Below are positions 51,243 to 60,278 of a stretch of 64,000 nucleotides of DNA, one piece after another (the first letter of the stretch is position 1; the number at the start of each line of letters is the position of its first letter). The DNA comes from Flavobacterium zhairuonense (GTDB lineage Bacteria > Bacteroidota > Bacteroidia > Flavobacteriales > Flavobacteriaceae). Under the pieces are notes generated by a model. That model worked only from the letters and a program-made list of their open reading frames with translations, was not told the DNA's origin and made no database searches. Made by a program: the position numbers and the translations under genes. The stretch is taken from the NCBI RefSeq assembly GCF_004352915.1, contig NZ_SJSY01000072.1, positions 1 to 64,000 on the forward strand, given 5' to 3'.

Positions 51243-52478
51243 ATGAAAAGTAAAATCATTTATTTAAGTTGCTTCATTTTATTGTCGCTGACTTCATTTT
51301 CTCAAAGTATTTCAAGTTCACCTTATTCGCTTTATGGAGTAGGTAGCGTGTATGATTCTGATTTCGGAATTCTTCCTTCAATTGGTTCTTCGGGTATGGC
51401 CTTGCCATCGGATACTTTTATCAATAATTTAAATCCCGCGTCGTTAGGGTTTACTTCTTTAAATCATTTTATGTTTGATATTGGAGGAAAAGCTATAACA
51501 ACGATTTATCAAAGCGGTTCACGTAGTGAAAAGCGAAATAATTTTCAGTTTTCGCACATGGCTTTTGCTTTTCCGGTTACTAAGAATTCAGGATTTAGTT
51601 TGGCGTTGCGTCCATATTCGAGTGCAGCTTTTAAAATTTCGAATTTAGAATTGCCAATAGAAGGCAGTCAGGAGTATTATTATTTAACCGCAGTTGGATC
51701 TGGCGGATTGAATAATTTTGATTTTTCGTATGGTTATCGATTTGGAAAAAAACTTTCTCTTGGTTTTGCTGGCTCAGTATTATTCGGAAGCACTACTGAT
51801 GAAAGGCATTACCTGGTTACAAATACACTCACAACCATTAGCAAAAAAACGAGTTATAAAGGTGTTAGAGCGACATTTGGAGCGCAATATAAAATCGATT
51901 CAACTTTTACGATTGCTCCAGTGGTCAAGCTTCCTTCTCAAGTCAATGCTTCAAAAGTACAAAGCGTTGCGACTATTGCAGATGATGTGACAACAACAAT
52001 TCAGTCTGAGGTTGCGTCAGATATAGACGATTACTATATGCCTTTAGAAATAGGAGTGGGGATTAGCAAACGTTTCAAAAACAATTTAAACATGACTTTA
52101 GATTATGAAAAGAGCTTTTGGGATGATACCAAACAATCCGAACTTTACGGAAATTTTGTAAATCAAGACCGATTTGCACTTGGGTTTACCTATAGAGCAA
52201 AAAAAGATTATCGAAAATATTGGGATCGCGTTCAATATGCAATGGGAGCCAACTTTGATAACGGATATCTTGAAGTAGATGGCAAACGCATAAATAATGC
52301 GGCAGTTTCAATTGGTCTTTCGTTACCGATAGAAAATACATTAACGACCCTGAATATTTCATATTCGTACGGACAAAAAGGGAGAATATCGGATAATTTA
52401 ATAAAAGAAAATTATCATAAACTGTCTTTAAATTTATCGTTAGACGGAATATGGTTCGTCAAGCGAAAGTTTGAATAG
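51243..52478 (+). CDS. Outer-membrane FadL-like beta-barrel protein
   Basis: The 411-residue protein has a signal peptide (FILLSLTSFSQS), then SSPYSLYGVGSVYDSDFGIL, LPSDTFINNLNPASLGFTSL (the NPAxLGF motif of OmpP1/FadL-like barrels) and strands to the end. FadL relatives carry hydrophobic molecules across the outer membrane; the substrate here is unknown. It starts immediately after the DUF4270 stop and converges with murI, with only 3 bases between stop codons. Confidence 0.85.
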   Translation: MKSKIIYLSCFILLSLTSFSQSISSSPYSLYGVGSVYDSDFGILPSIGSSGMALPSDTFINNLNPASLGFTSLNHFMFDIGGKAITTIYQSGSRSEKRNNFQFSHMAFAFPVTKNSGFSLALRPYSSAAFKISNLELPIEGSQEYYYLTAVGSGGLNNFDFSYGYRFGKKLSLGFAGSVLFGSTTDERHYLVTNTLTTISKKTSYKGVRATFGAQYKIDSTFTIAPVVKLPSQVNASKVQSVATIADDVTTTIQSEVASDIDDYYMPLEIGVGISKRFKNNLNMTLDYEKSFWDDTKQSELYGNFVNQDRFALGFTYRAKKDYRKYWDRVQYAMGANFDNGYLEVDGKRINNAAVSIGLSLPIENTLTTLNISYSYGQKGRISDNLIKENYHKLSLNLSLDGIWFVKRKFE

Positions 52479-52481
52479 CTT

Positions 52482-53258
52482 TTAGAAATCTTTTTTGATC
52501 ACAGGATATTTGTGGTCTAAAATAGATTCTAATACCACAGGATTTGAATTAACATAAAATTCAGGCTCAGCATCTTTAAGATCTGAGAAACCAACTTTAT
52601 CACGCAAAATATTTTGGGTCTGACGGGCCACTGCTTCACCAGAATCTATAATCTGGATGTGGTCCGGCAGTATTTTTTTTATTTGAGGAATCAAGTACGG
52701 ATAATGACTACAACCCAAAACAAGATAATCAATATTTGCATCTATCATAGGCTTTAAGTACGATTCTAAAAGCGCTGTCATTTCTGGGGAGTTTAAATTT
52801 CCGTCTTCAATAAGCTGTACTAAACCATGGCCCACTTGTTCAATGATTGTAGTGTTCTGAAACATTTCGGCAGTTTTATTAAACAGCTCGCTGTTCAAAG
52901 TCCCTTTTGTGGCTAAAATACCAATAACTTGAGTTTTTGAATTATTAGCAGCAGGCTTAATTGCTGGTTCAATACCAATAAACGGAATATCGTATTCTGC
53001 ACGTAGTTCACGAATAGCATTTGTTGTTGCAGTATTGCAAGCTACAACAATCAATTTACAGCCTCTTTCAATTAAAAATTCTGCATTTTTTTTGCTGAGT
53101 GCAACAATTTCTTCTTTGGCTCTTTGACCGTAGGGAGCATTTTTGCTATCGGCTAAATAAATAGTTTTTTCGTTTGGAAGAAGATTATGAATTTCATTCC
53201 AGATTGAAGTTCCTCCAATTCCAGAATCAAAAACGCCTATAGGATTGTTGTTTGTCAT
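52482..53258 (-). CDS. murI: Glutamate racemase
   Basis: The 258-residue protein has the two catalytic Cys residues of MurI: Cys74 in LIVVACNTATTNAIRE and Cys183 in LVLGCSHYPYLIP. The N-terminal PIGVFDSGIGGTSIWNEI is the family start. It makes D-glutamate for peptidoglycan. It is the last gene of the porG-uppS-bamA-ompH-ompH-murI series, but a terminator and its own -7 box separate it from the skp gene. Confidence 0.96.
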   Translation of the reverse strand: MTNNNPIGVFDSGIGGTSIWNEIHNLLPNEKTIYLADSKNAPYGQRAKEEIVALSKKNAEFLIERGCKLIVVACNTATTNAIRELRAEYDIPFIGIEPAIKPAANNSKTQVIGILATKGTLNSELFNKTAEMFQNTTIIEQVGHGLVQLIEDGNLNSPEMTALLESYLKPMIDANIDYLVLGCSHYPYLIPQIKKILPDHIQIIDSGEAVARQTQNILRDKVGFSDLKDAEPEFYVNSNPVVLESILDHKYPVIKKDF

Positions 53259-53263
53259 AAATA

Positions 53264-53271
53264 CAAATTTA
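53264..53271 (-). promoter_or_regulatory. Candidate -7 box of murI
   Basis: The minus strand reads TAAATTTG (TAnnTTTG), 5 bases upstream of the murI ATG, which would imply a very short leader or a leaderless transcript. Confidence 0.4.
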
Positions 53272-53348
53272 GTATTTTTTGAAATAAATTGATATTTGAA
53301 TTTAGCTGAAATCTGCGAATTATTTTCTTTTTTTATTTTAATTTATTG

Positions 53349-53392
53349 TAAAAAAAAACTGCTCGATACTTTTAAAAGTTTGAGCAGTTTTT
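53349..53392 (-). terminator. Terminator between skp and murI
   Basis: Stem AAACTGCTC (53356-53364) with GAGCAGTTT (53382-53390). The T run for minus-strand transcripts is given by the A run at 53351-53358. Confidence 0.82.
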
Positions 53393-53413
53393 TAATACTG
53401 AAGAATTCGTTTA

Positions 53414-53917
53414 TTAGAATCCTAAATCTTTTTTAACATCAGCAGTGATGTTTGGACCATCAGCCAAGATAAGGCTAGAACCGTCTAAAACGTATTGGTA
53501 ACCTTTAGCTTTTCCAACTTTTTGGATAGAAGCTTTCACTTTCTCCATAATTGGTTTCATGATGTCATTGTCTTTTTGTTGTAGTTCTTTTTGTGCATTG
53601 TCTCTGTAATCAACAATTCTTTTTTGCATGTCTTGAACTTCTTTAGCACGCTCTGTGTTAACAGCTTCAGTTGCTGTTGTAGATTCTTGTTCGTACTTTT
53701 TGATTTTAGTTTGGTATTCGTCTACCATTTTTTTGTATTCAGCGTCGTATGTACCACTTAATTTTTGTAGTTGATTTTGAGCATCTAGCATAGCAGGCAT
53801 TTTCGACATAATCTCGCTAACATCAACATGGGCAACCTTAGCCTGTGCATTCATTGTGTTACTTGCTCCTAAAATTAGAACGGCAGCAATTAGTAAAGTT
53901 TTGATTTGTTTCATCAT
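53414..53917 (-). CDS. OmpH/Skp family periplasmic chaperone, short copy
   Basis: The 167-residue protein has a signal peptide (IKTLLIAAVLILGASNTMNA, cut after AQA). The Skp layout follows: small beta core (KVAHVDVSEIMSKMPAMLDA), a long helical hairpin with Lys/Glu/Gln (DEYQTKIKKYEQESTTATEA), and a closing strand (GYQYVLDGSSLILADGPNIT). Skp holds unfolded outer-membrane proteins and hands them to BamA, two genes upstream in the same run. It lies 14 bases after the longer OmpH copy. Confidence 0.93.
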   Translation of the reverse strand: MMKQIKTLLIAAVLILGASNTMNAQAKVAHVDVSEIMSKMPAMLDAQNQLQKLSGTYDAEYKKMVDEYQTKIKKYEQESTTATEAVNTERAKEVQDMQKRIVDYRDNAQKELQQKDNDIMKPIMEKVKASIQKVGKAKGYQYVLDGSSLILADGPNITADVKKDLGF

Positions 53918-53931
53918 TTTTAAAATATTAA

Positions 53932-54960
53932 TTAATTATTGGTCGTATTAGGTTTTTGCGTTTCGGCTTCTTTTGCTTTTTTGGCCGCTTCTCTTTCTTC
54001 TAATATTTTCTTTCTTCTTTCTTCTAGTTCTTTTTTACGTTGTTCGTAAAGTTTTTGTCTTTCTGCTGCTTTATCTACTGCTGGCTCAGTTGTTGCTGGT
54101 GCAGTTTCGGTTGTTGCCGCAGGTTTTGCTGTTGTTCCGTCAGTTTTAACGGCTTCAGTTGTTTTTGCAGCTTCAGCTGTTTTTGCAGGTTCAGAAACCG
54201 TGCCATTTTTTTTAGCTTCTCTTTCTGCTTGAATGGCTTTTCTTCTATCGTCGTATTCTTTTTTCTTAGCCTCTTGTTCTAATCTTCTGTCTTCAATTAG
54301 TTTTTCTCTCGCAGCTCTTTTTTCATCAAGTGCTTTTTGTCGATCAGCCATCGCTGGATTTTCGTCAATAGCATTTTCTTTAGCTTCTTTAACTTCCTGA
54401 TCTTTCAATTGTTTTTTAGTCAATTGTTCTCTTTTGTCAGTTCTGTTTAAAATTCGTATAACCTGATCACTGATGTCAAATTTCTTGTTGCTGAAAAGCA
54501 TTGTCAAGTCTGAAGACTTATCAAAAATAAAATCATAATTTTTAGCTTCTGCGATATCTTGCACTGCCGTAAAAACTTGATCTTGGATTGGTTTAGCCAA
54601 TGCGGCCTTTTGGTGAATCAGATTTCCATCAGAACCAAATTGCTTTTGCTGATAATCCATCATTTCTGTTTCCAGAAATTTTATTTCAGTTTCTCTTTCA
54701 TCAATAAGCTCTTTTGTCAAAAGTGCTTTCTCTGCTTTTAAACTTTCTTTCAGTTTGTTTATTTCTATTTTTTTGGATTCAATTTCTTGTTTCCATTTTT
54801 GAGCTTTCAGCTCCAATTGAGCTGTCGCCTCTTTATAGTCAGAAACATTTTCAAGAATATACTCCATGTCTATATAGCCAATTCTTGTCGTTCTTGTCTG
54901 TGCCTGACTTGTATTTGCTACAATCAAGGCTAAAAATAAAAATAAAAACTGTTTTCTCAT
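53932..54960 (-). CDS. OmpH/Skp family protein, long copy with charged C-terminal tail
   Basis: The 342-residue protein has a signal peptide ending SQAQ. The Skp-like core is at residues ~22-170 (RIGYIDMEYILENVSDYKEA; KNYDFIFDKSSDLTMLFSNK). After it come ~170 further residues: an Arg/Glu/Lys helix, a Thr/Ala/Pro linker with repeated TTEA/KTA units (about 255-295), and a second charged helix (ERQKLYEQRKKELEERRKKI). Typical Skp is ~160 residues, so the tail is an addition. It sits directly after bamA by 41 bases, where a partner for outer-membrane assembly would be expected. Confidence 0.92.
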   Translation of the reverse strand: MRKQFLFLFLALIVANTSQAQTRTTRIGYIDMEYILENVSDYKEATAQLELKAQKWKQEIESKKIEINKLKESLKAEKALLTKELIDERETEIKFLETEMMDYQQKQFGSDGNLIHQKAALAKPIQDQVFTAVQDIAEAKNYDFIFDKSSDLTMLFSNKKFDISDQVIRILNRTDKREQLTKKQLKDQEVKEAKENAIDENPAMADRQKALDEKRAAREKLIEDRRLEQEAKKKEYDDRRKAIQAEREAKKNGTVSEPAKTAEAAKTTEAVKTDGTTAKPAATTETAPATTEPAVDKAAERQKLYEQRKKELEERRKKILEEREAAKKAKEAETQKPNTTNN

Positions 54961-55001
54961 AACATAACTTTATTGATGATTTTTAACCAAACGCTAATTG
55001 T

Positions 55002-57707
55002 CTAAAATTGTTGTCCAATAATGAAATGAGTTTCCCATCCATTTGGTTTATTGGTAACAGAATTAGGAAGTGCGTCGAAACCGTAACCAAAATCGATTCC
55101 TAATAATCCAAATGCTGGCATGAATACACGTAATCCTACACCTGCAGAACGGCTCAAATCAAACGGATTGTAATCCTTAAATTGAGGATAAGATGCACCT
55201 GCTTCTAAGAATGTCAACGCATAAATTGATGCTGACGATTTTAGTGTAATAGGATAACGTAACTCCATAGAGAATTTGTTATAGATTGTTGCTCCAATCT
55301 GTTGACCCGCAGCATTTGTAGGAGTCAATGATCCGTTTGGATAACCTCTTAAACCGATAGTCTCTCTACCATCCATTGAGTATTGCGCCATTCCGTCTCC
55401 TCCTAAATAAAAACGCTCAAACGGTACAACTCCTCTTGCTTGATCATAAGCTCCTAAGAAACCAAATTCTGTCAATGTTCTTAATACTAATTTTCCATAA
55501 ACCTTAGTATACCAGTCTGCTTTGAATTTAATTTTATAGTATTCTAACCAATTGTATTTCTTTTGATCGACTTTGCCTTGATCAGTATCTGCACTAGCAT
55601 AGTCTGAACCAACACTTACATATCCAGTTTTTCCATTAACGGTTTCTGTTTTCACATAATCGCCTGTGTTTAATGGTTGGCCATCTACTCCAGAGTCATT
55701 CGCTCCAGTATATTGTGTTTTGTATTCTTTTTGGTTTTGTAAATCTCCATAATTAATTCCATTAAATAATGAATACGGAGGCGTTACTTTCGCTGAAATA
55801 CTAAATTCCGAACCATACATTGGGAAAATAGGGTTTGTACCTTTGTTATTTCTGGTTAGGCCTATAGTATAAGCAAGGTTTCGCGATGCTCCGTTACCAA
55901 AGGTAAACAATCCAGTGTAATAATTGTTCAAGTCATAGTGCTGGTAACTTACAGATTGTGATAATACAAAGAAGTCATCAGGCACCGTTAAACGTTTTGC
56001 TAAACCAACTTGTACAGTAAAAATATTAAAACTTTTGCTTTTATCAACAGTTCTTGTTGCATAATTGTTGTTGAACTGCTTACTGTATGAAATCGCAGAA
56101 CTAAATTGTACTGGTTTCTTGCCTCCAAACCATGGCTCAGAGAATGATAAGCTGTACGTTTGGAAATATGTACTTCCTTGCAAACGAAGTGCTACTTTTT
56201 GACCATCTCCCATCGGAAGTGGTTTGTACGATTCTTTGTTGAATATATTTCTAGCTGAGAAGTTGTTGAACGAAAGCCCTAAAGTTCCAATGAAACCACC
56301 TCCACCGTAACCTCCTTGAAGCTCGACCTGGCTAGATCCTTTTTCAACAAGTTGGTATTCGATATCTACTGTTCCAGCTCCAGCATCAACATTTCTGAAT
56401 TCAGGTTTGATAGATTCCGGATCGAAGAAACCTAACTGACCAATTTCACGAATTGTTCTAACTAATTCTTCTTTGCTGTATTTGTTTCCAGGTTTAGTTC
56501 TTAACTCACGATATATAACGTGGTCATTTGTTTTGTCGTTTCCTGTAACATATATTTTGTTGAAATAAGCAATTGGACCTTCTGTTACTCTAATTTCAAA
56601 ATCAATTGTATCATTAGCTGTTCTAGTCTCTACCGCGTTGATATTAGAGAACAAGTAACCATTGTTTTGGTACAAGTTTGTAATATCTTCTGCATCAGGT
56701 TTTGATTTGTCTGCGATACGTTTTTCTAGTAAAACTCCGTTGTAAATTTCTCCTTTTTTAATACCTAAAATACGGTGTAAAAATTGGTCAGAATAAACAG
56801 TATTTCCTAAAAATTTAATGTTACCAAAGTAGTATTTGTTTCCTTCTTCGACATTAATTTTTATGGCAAGCATATTTTTGTCCTTATTATAAGTAACAGA
56901 GTCGTAAATGATACGAGCATCGCGATAGCCTTTTTCTTTGTAGGCTGCAATTACTTTTTCTAAGTCAGTTTTGTATTTTTCAGGAATAAATTTTGATGCT
57001 TTTAAAACACGAAGTACGTTTTTTTGTTTCGTGTCTTTCATTGCGGCTCTTAATTGAGTGTCAGTAAGTTGTTTGTTTCCGGTGAAATCAATACTGCTAA
57101 TTTTTACCTTATCGCCCTTGTCAATTCGAACCAACATGTTTACTTGGTTTCCAGCAGTGGTGTCAGGTGTATTTGTAATAGTAACTTTTGTGTTATAGTA
57201 GCCTTCTTTTTTATATTTATTTTCAATATAGTTTTTAGTTGTCGTAATCAAGTTTTCATTGACAATTTTGCTTTTTGTCAAATTATTATCCTTAATAAGT
57301 CCTTCAATTTTGCTCTTCTTGACCCCAACGATTTTAACTTCGTTCAATTTAGGAAGCTCAACAATATTCAGGTCTAGATAGATACTGTCGTGTTCAACTT
57401 TATTGATGTAAAAAGAGATTTCGTCAAAAAGGCCAAGTTTGCCTAATTTTTTAATAGCGCTACTGATTTCTTCACCAGGTACAGTAATTTCCTGCCCTTT
57501 TTGAAGACCAGAGAAAGTAACAACGGTTTGTTCATTGAAGCTTATTTTACCAACTACAGAAACTTTAGCAAGAATATATTTTTTTCCTTGATCAAAAGGA
57601 ACTCGCTCTTGTGCTTTTATTTGTGAAAAACTACCCAAAAATAATAGGGTACAGATTAATTGTGGTATTCTCTTTTGTAACACTAAAAAATTATTTAATT
57701 TGTTCAC
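55002..57707 (-). CDS. bamA: Outer membrane protein assembly factor BamA
   Basis: This Omp85 protein of ~900 residues has a signal peptide (PQLICTLLFLGSFSQIKAQE), five POTRA domains (ILAKVSVVGKISFNEQTVVT; YFNKIYVTGNDKTNDHVIYR at POTRA 5) and a 16-strand barrel closing in WETHFIIGQQF. The lid-lock motif is present as RGYPNGS. BamA folds barrels into the outer membrane. The start is uncertain: the frame is open far into uppS, with ATG 57758 and GTG 57707 or 57683 as options. I chose GTG 57707 because it leaves a normal signal peptide (MNKLNNFLVLQKRIPQ...). It overlaps uppS by 17 bases. Confidence 0.93.
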   Translation of the reverse strand: MNKLNNFLVLQKRIPQLICTLLFLGSFSQIKAQERVPFDQGKKYILAKVSVVGKISFNEQTVVTFSGLQKGQEITVPGEEISSAIKKLGKLGLFDEISFYINKVEHDSIYLDLNIVELPKLNEVKIVGVKKSKIEGLIKDNNLTKSKIVNENLITTTKNYIENKYKKEGYYNTKVTITNTPDTTAGNQVNMLVRIDKGDKVKISSIDFTGNKQLTDTQLRAAMKDTKQKNVLRVLKASKFIPEKYKTDLEKVIAAYKEKGYRDARIIYDSVTYNKDKNMLAIKINVEEGNKYYFGNIKFLGNTVYSDQFLHRILGIKKGEIYNGVLLEKRIADKSKPDAEDITNLYQNNGYLFSNINAVETRTANDTIDFEIRVTEGPIAYFNKIYVTGNDKTNDHVIYRELRTKPGNKYSKEELVRTIREIGQLGFFDPESIKPEFRNVDAGAGTVDIEYQLVEKGSSQVELQGGYGGGGFIGTLGLSFNNFSARNIFNKESYKPLPMGDGQKVALRLQGSTYFQTYSLSFSEPWFGGKKPVQFSSAISYSKQFNNNYATRTVDKSKSFNIFTVQVGLAKRLTVPDDFFVLSQSVSYQHYDLNNYYTGLFTFGNGASRNLAYTIGLTRNNKGTNPIFPMYGSEFSISAKVTPPYSLFNGINYGDLQNQKEYKTQYTGANDSGVDGQPLNTGDYVKTETVNGKTGYVSVGSDYASADTDQGKVDQKKYNWLEYYKIKFKADWYTKVYGKLVLRTLTEFGFLGAYDQARGVVPFERFYLGGDGMAQYSMDGRETIGLRGYPNGSLTPTNAAGQQIGATIYNKFSMELRYPITLKSSASIYALTFLEAGASYPQFKDYNPFDLSRSAGVGLRVFMPAFGLLGIDFGYGFDALPNSVTNKPNGWETHFIIGQQF

Positions 57708-58431
57708 TTGTTTTTCCAAATCTACGTTCTCTTTTTTGATAACTAATGATAGCCTCATATAAATCTTGATCTTTAAAGTCTGGCCATAAGACATTCGTAA
57801 AATACAATTCTGCGTAGGCAATCTGCCATAGCAAAAAGTTACTTATTCTATGTTCTCCACTTGTTCGTATTAATAAATCTACGTCAGGTAAATTTTGCGT
57901 GTAAAGATGCTCATTTATAATTGAATCGTCAATAGTGTCTAATGAAATTATATTATTTTTAACTTTATCGCTGATGATTCTCACGGCATTTACCAATTCT
58001 TCTCTCGATCCGTAACTTAAAGCCAGTGTAAGCGTAAGACGAGTGTTGTTTTTCGTCTTATCCATAACGTCTAAAAGTTCTTTTTGGGCTGATTTTGGCA
58101 ATTTCTCAAGATTTCCAATAGCGTTTAGTCTGATATTGTTTTCTTGTAAAGTAACTAGCTCTTTTTTTAATGAATTGATCAATATCTTCATTAATGCTTC
58201 AACTTCCAGTTTTGGTCGATTCCAATTTTCAGTAGAAAAAGCATATAATGTCAAATACTCTATGCCAAGTTTGGCACAGGTTGTAATTGTTTTTTTTACT
58301 GATTTTGTGCCGTTTTCATGGCCAAAAGCGCGTAAAAAACCTTGTTGTTTAGCCCAACGTCCGTTCCCATCCATAATAATGGCAAGGTGTTTAGGCAAAT
58401 TTTTGTGATCTATAGAGTCTAGTAAATTCAT
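57691..58431 (-). CDS. uppS: Undecaprenyl diphosphate synthase (isoprenyl transferase)
   Basis: Start at ATG 58431, 4 bases after the porG stop; an in-frame ATG at 58467 would lie inside porG. The ~246-residue cis-prenyltransferase has LAIIMDGNGRWAK with catalytic Asp21, AFSTENWNRP, the RTSGEHRISNFLLWQ signature and YFTNVLWPDF. It makes the C55 carrier lipid used for peptidoglycan and surface polysaccharides. It lies between porG and bamA, the same order as reported in Porphyromonas. Confidence 0.95.
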   Translation of the reverse strand: MNLLDSIDHKNLPKHLAIIMDGNGRWAKQQGFLRAFGHENGTKSVKKTITTCAKLGIEYLTLYAFSTENWNRPKLEVEALMKILINSLKKELVTLQENNIRLNAIGNLEKLPKSAQKELLDVMDKTKNNTRLTLTLALSYGSREELVNAVRIISDKVKNNIISLDTIDDSIINEHLYTQNLPDVDLLIRTSGEHRISNFLLWQIAYAELYFTNVLWPDFKDQDLYEAIISYQKRERRFGKTSEQIK

Positions 58432-58435
58432 TTTT

Positions 58436-59119
58436 TTATTCTGCGCAATAGCAAGGTTTTTGTCCAAAGGTATAAGTCAGTGTAATGCCAGAGAACACAT
58501 ACCAGTCATTATTATTTAAATTTCCAAAACGCAAATTCGAAAGATTGCTGTTTGAAGGATAGCTACCATCAATATTATCTGTAAAAGTATAGCGGGCGCC
58601 AACTTCGGCTCCTATAATAAAGTGGGGCGTTATATTTGATTTGATTCCTAAAGTCATCGGAATGGCAATCGAACTTGAAGTTTTGTCCTTGTACGTATAG
58701 CCTCCTTGAATGTATAGGTCATCATAAAAAAAGTAACTTAAACCTGTATATATATAAGGTGTAACTTTTGTATGGTAATCGTGCAGATTAAAATCGAAAA
58801 AATTAAATTCTAAACCGGCAGAAAGCTCTTTGATGTTGTTTCTAAAGCTGTATCCTCGGTTGTATCTTCCTGATTCATCTGAATCGGCATCATTTCCGGA
58901 AACTGTAGATTGTGTATACGAAAAGCGGTACGCGTGACGCGGACTTTTATTCCATTTGTATAATACACCGAAAGCCAGTTTGTCTGGATTGATATAAGTC
59001 GTACTTCCGACGTCGCCAATAAAGTTGCTTCCGCCAAGAAAAACACCTAACTCATTTATTTGAGCATGAAGTGTAATAAAGGGGAAAAAACATAACAATA
59101 AATTAAAAATTTTCTTCAT
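58436..59119 (-). CDS. porG: PorG, type IX secretion outer-membrane protein (DUF6089 family)
   Basis: The 227-residue protein has a signal peptide (IFNLLLCFFPFITLHAQ). Sequence NELGVFLGGSNFIGDVGSTT, NNIKELSAGLEFNFFDFNLH and a closing FSGITLTYTFGQKP are typical of DUF6089 barrels. Porphyromonas PorG is in this family and lies just before uppS and bamA, as here. PorG contacts the T9SS ring proteins PorK/PorN in the periplasm. The gene has the best-matched promoter in the window and heads the envelope run. Confidence 0.85.
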   Translation of the reverse strand: MKKIFNLLLCFFPFITLHAQINELGVFLGGSNFIGDVGSTTYINPDKLAFGVLYKWNKSPRHAYRFSYTQSTVSGNDADSDESGRYNRGYSFRNNIKELSAGLEFNFFDFNLHDYHTKVTPYIYTGLSYFFYDDLYIQGGYTYKDKTSSSIAIPMTLGIKSNITPHFIIGAEVGARYTFTDNIDGSYPSNSNLSNLRFGNLNNNDWYVFSGITLTYTFGQKPCYCAE

Positions 59120-59137
59120 TTAATTCAAAATTGCGTG

Positions 59138-59166
59138 CAAATATAATAATTATCGATACGAATCAA
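59138..59166 (-). promoter_or_regulatory. Promoter of the porG-uppS-bamA run
   Basis: On the minus strand TTG (59166-59164), an 18-base spacer, then TATATTTG (59145-59138) match the Bacteroidota -33/-7 consensus. The ATG at 59119 lies 18 bases beyond the -7 box. Confidence 0.65.
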
Positions 59167-59292
59167 CGTCGCTTTAGTTAAATGTGCTTTTTTTTCAATT
59201 TACATTATGATTTTGAGACATTTAATGCGGATTCGATACATGCAGAACGAGAAAAAGTGGTATTATCGTATAGTCGGGTGTCAGAAAAGGAC

Positions 59293-60177
59293 TTAATTTC
59301 TCTTGTCTTCACCCCAAAGCAATTTATTCCTTAATGTTTTCAGGAAAGTTTCGCCAGGAATCTCTACCATTTTGATTTTGTAATCTGTTTTTTTGATTTT
59401 TAAAATAGACTCGTTTTTTACAGATGAAATCCTTGAATCTAAAGAAACTAAATATTGATCTTCTCTTCCTGATACGCGTAAAGTTATTTCAGTATCATCA
59501 GGAATAACAAGCGGTCTTGCCGTTAAGTTGTGTGGCGCGATTGGTGTTATGACTAAGCTTTTTACATCTGGCGTTAAAATAGGTCCGCCACAACTTAAAG
59601 AGTATCCGGTAGAGCCTGTTGGTGTTGAAATGATTAATCCGTCAGCCCAATAAGAATTTAAGTATTCGTTGTTTAAATACGTTTCTACAGTAATCATCGA
59701 AGTAGTGTCTTTGCGGCTGACAGTTACTTCGTTCATTGCAAAATTCAATTCTGCGAAAGCTTCATTATTTGGTTCAGAAGTTAGTCCGAGAAGGGTTCTT
59801 TCTGAAGTAGTATAATTTTGATCGATCACGTACTGCAATAAGATGTCGATGTTTTCTTTTTGGACTTTGGCAAGAAAGCCTAATCGGCCTGCATTAATTC
59901 CTAAAAGCGGAACGCCAGAATTTCGTACCAAAGCAGCAGATCTTAAAACGGTTCCATCTCCGCCAATACTAATCAGCATTTCAAAACTATCATCTAGAAT
60001 TGTGCTCGATGAAAAAGTTTTATACTCTTTTTTCACCAGTTGTTTTTCATAAAGCATTTCCAGAAAATTCTCTTCAATAACAATTTCGACATTATTGGTG
60101 GTAAAAAACAAAAAAATGTCTTTTATAATAGGCTCGGTGCTGTTTTGATAATATTGTCCGTAAATGGCTATTTTCAT
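59293..60177 (-). CDS. nadK: NAD kinase
   Basis: The 294-residue protein has the NAD kinase motif SIGGDGTVLRSA (GGDG 72-75), NAGRLGFLAKV, the NEVTVSRKDTTSMITVETYL region, and the TPTGSTGYSLSCGGPI loop that closes the active site. It phosphorylates NAD to NADP in the cytoplasm. It is separated by a 101-base repeat-bearing gap from the CBS gene upstream, and by 173 bases from porG downstream. Confidence 0.97.
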   Translation of the reverse strand: MKIAIYGQYYQNSTEPIIKDIFLFFTTNNVEIVIEENFLEMLYEKQLVKKEYKTFSSSTILDDSFEMLISIGGDGTVLRSAALVRNSGVPLLGINAGRLGFLAKVQKENIDILLQYVIDQNYTTSERTLLGLTSEPNNEAFAELNFAMNEVTVSRKDTTSMITVETYLNNEYLNSYWADGLIISTPTGSTGYSLSCGGPILTPDVKSLVITPIAPHNLTARPLVIPDDTEITLRVSGREDQYLVSLDSRISSVKNESILKIKKTDYKIKMVEIPGETFLKTLRNKLLWGEDKRN

Positions 60178-60183
60178 TCTTTT

Positions 60184-60275
60184 TAAATTAGATAATTTGT
60201 CAATGTGTCAATTAGATAATTGTTTTAAAATGCGAAAATTATCTAATTGGCTAATTTTCTCATTGGCACATTCAT
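60184..60275. repeat. Intergenic imperfect inverted repeat element
   Basis: The nadK-CBS gap contains two direct copies of AATTAGATAATT (near 60187-60198 and 60210-60221) and an inverted copy AATTATCTAATT (near 60238-60249). The left part AATGTGTCAATTAGATAATT is mirrored on the right as AATTATCTAATT then, after an insertion, CATTGGCACATT. This reads like a small dispersed palindromic element able to form a long hairpin. Only one full copy was noticed in this window. Confidence 0.6.
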
Positions 60276-60278
60276 AAT

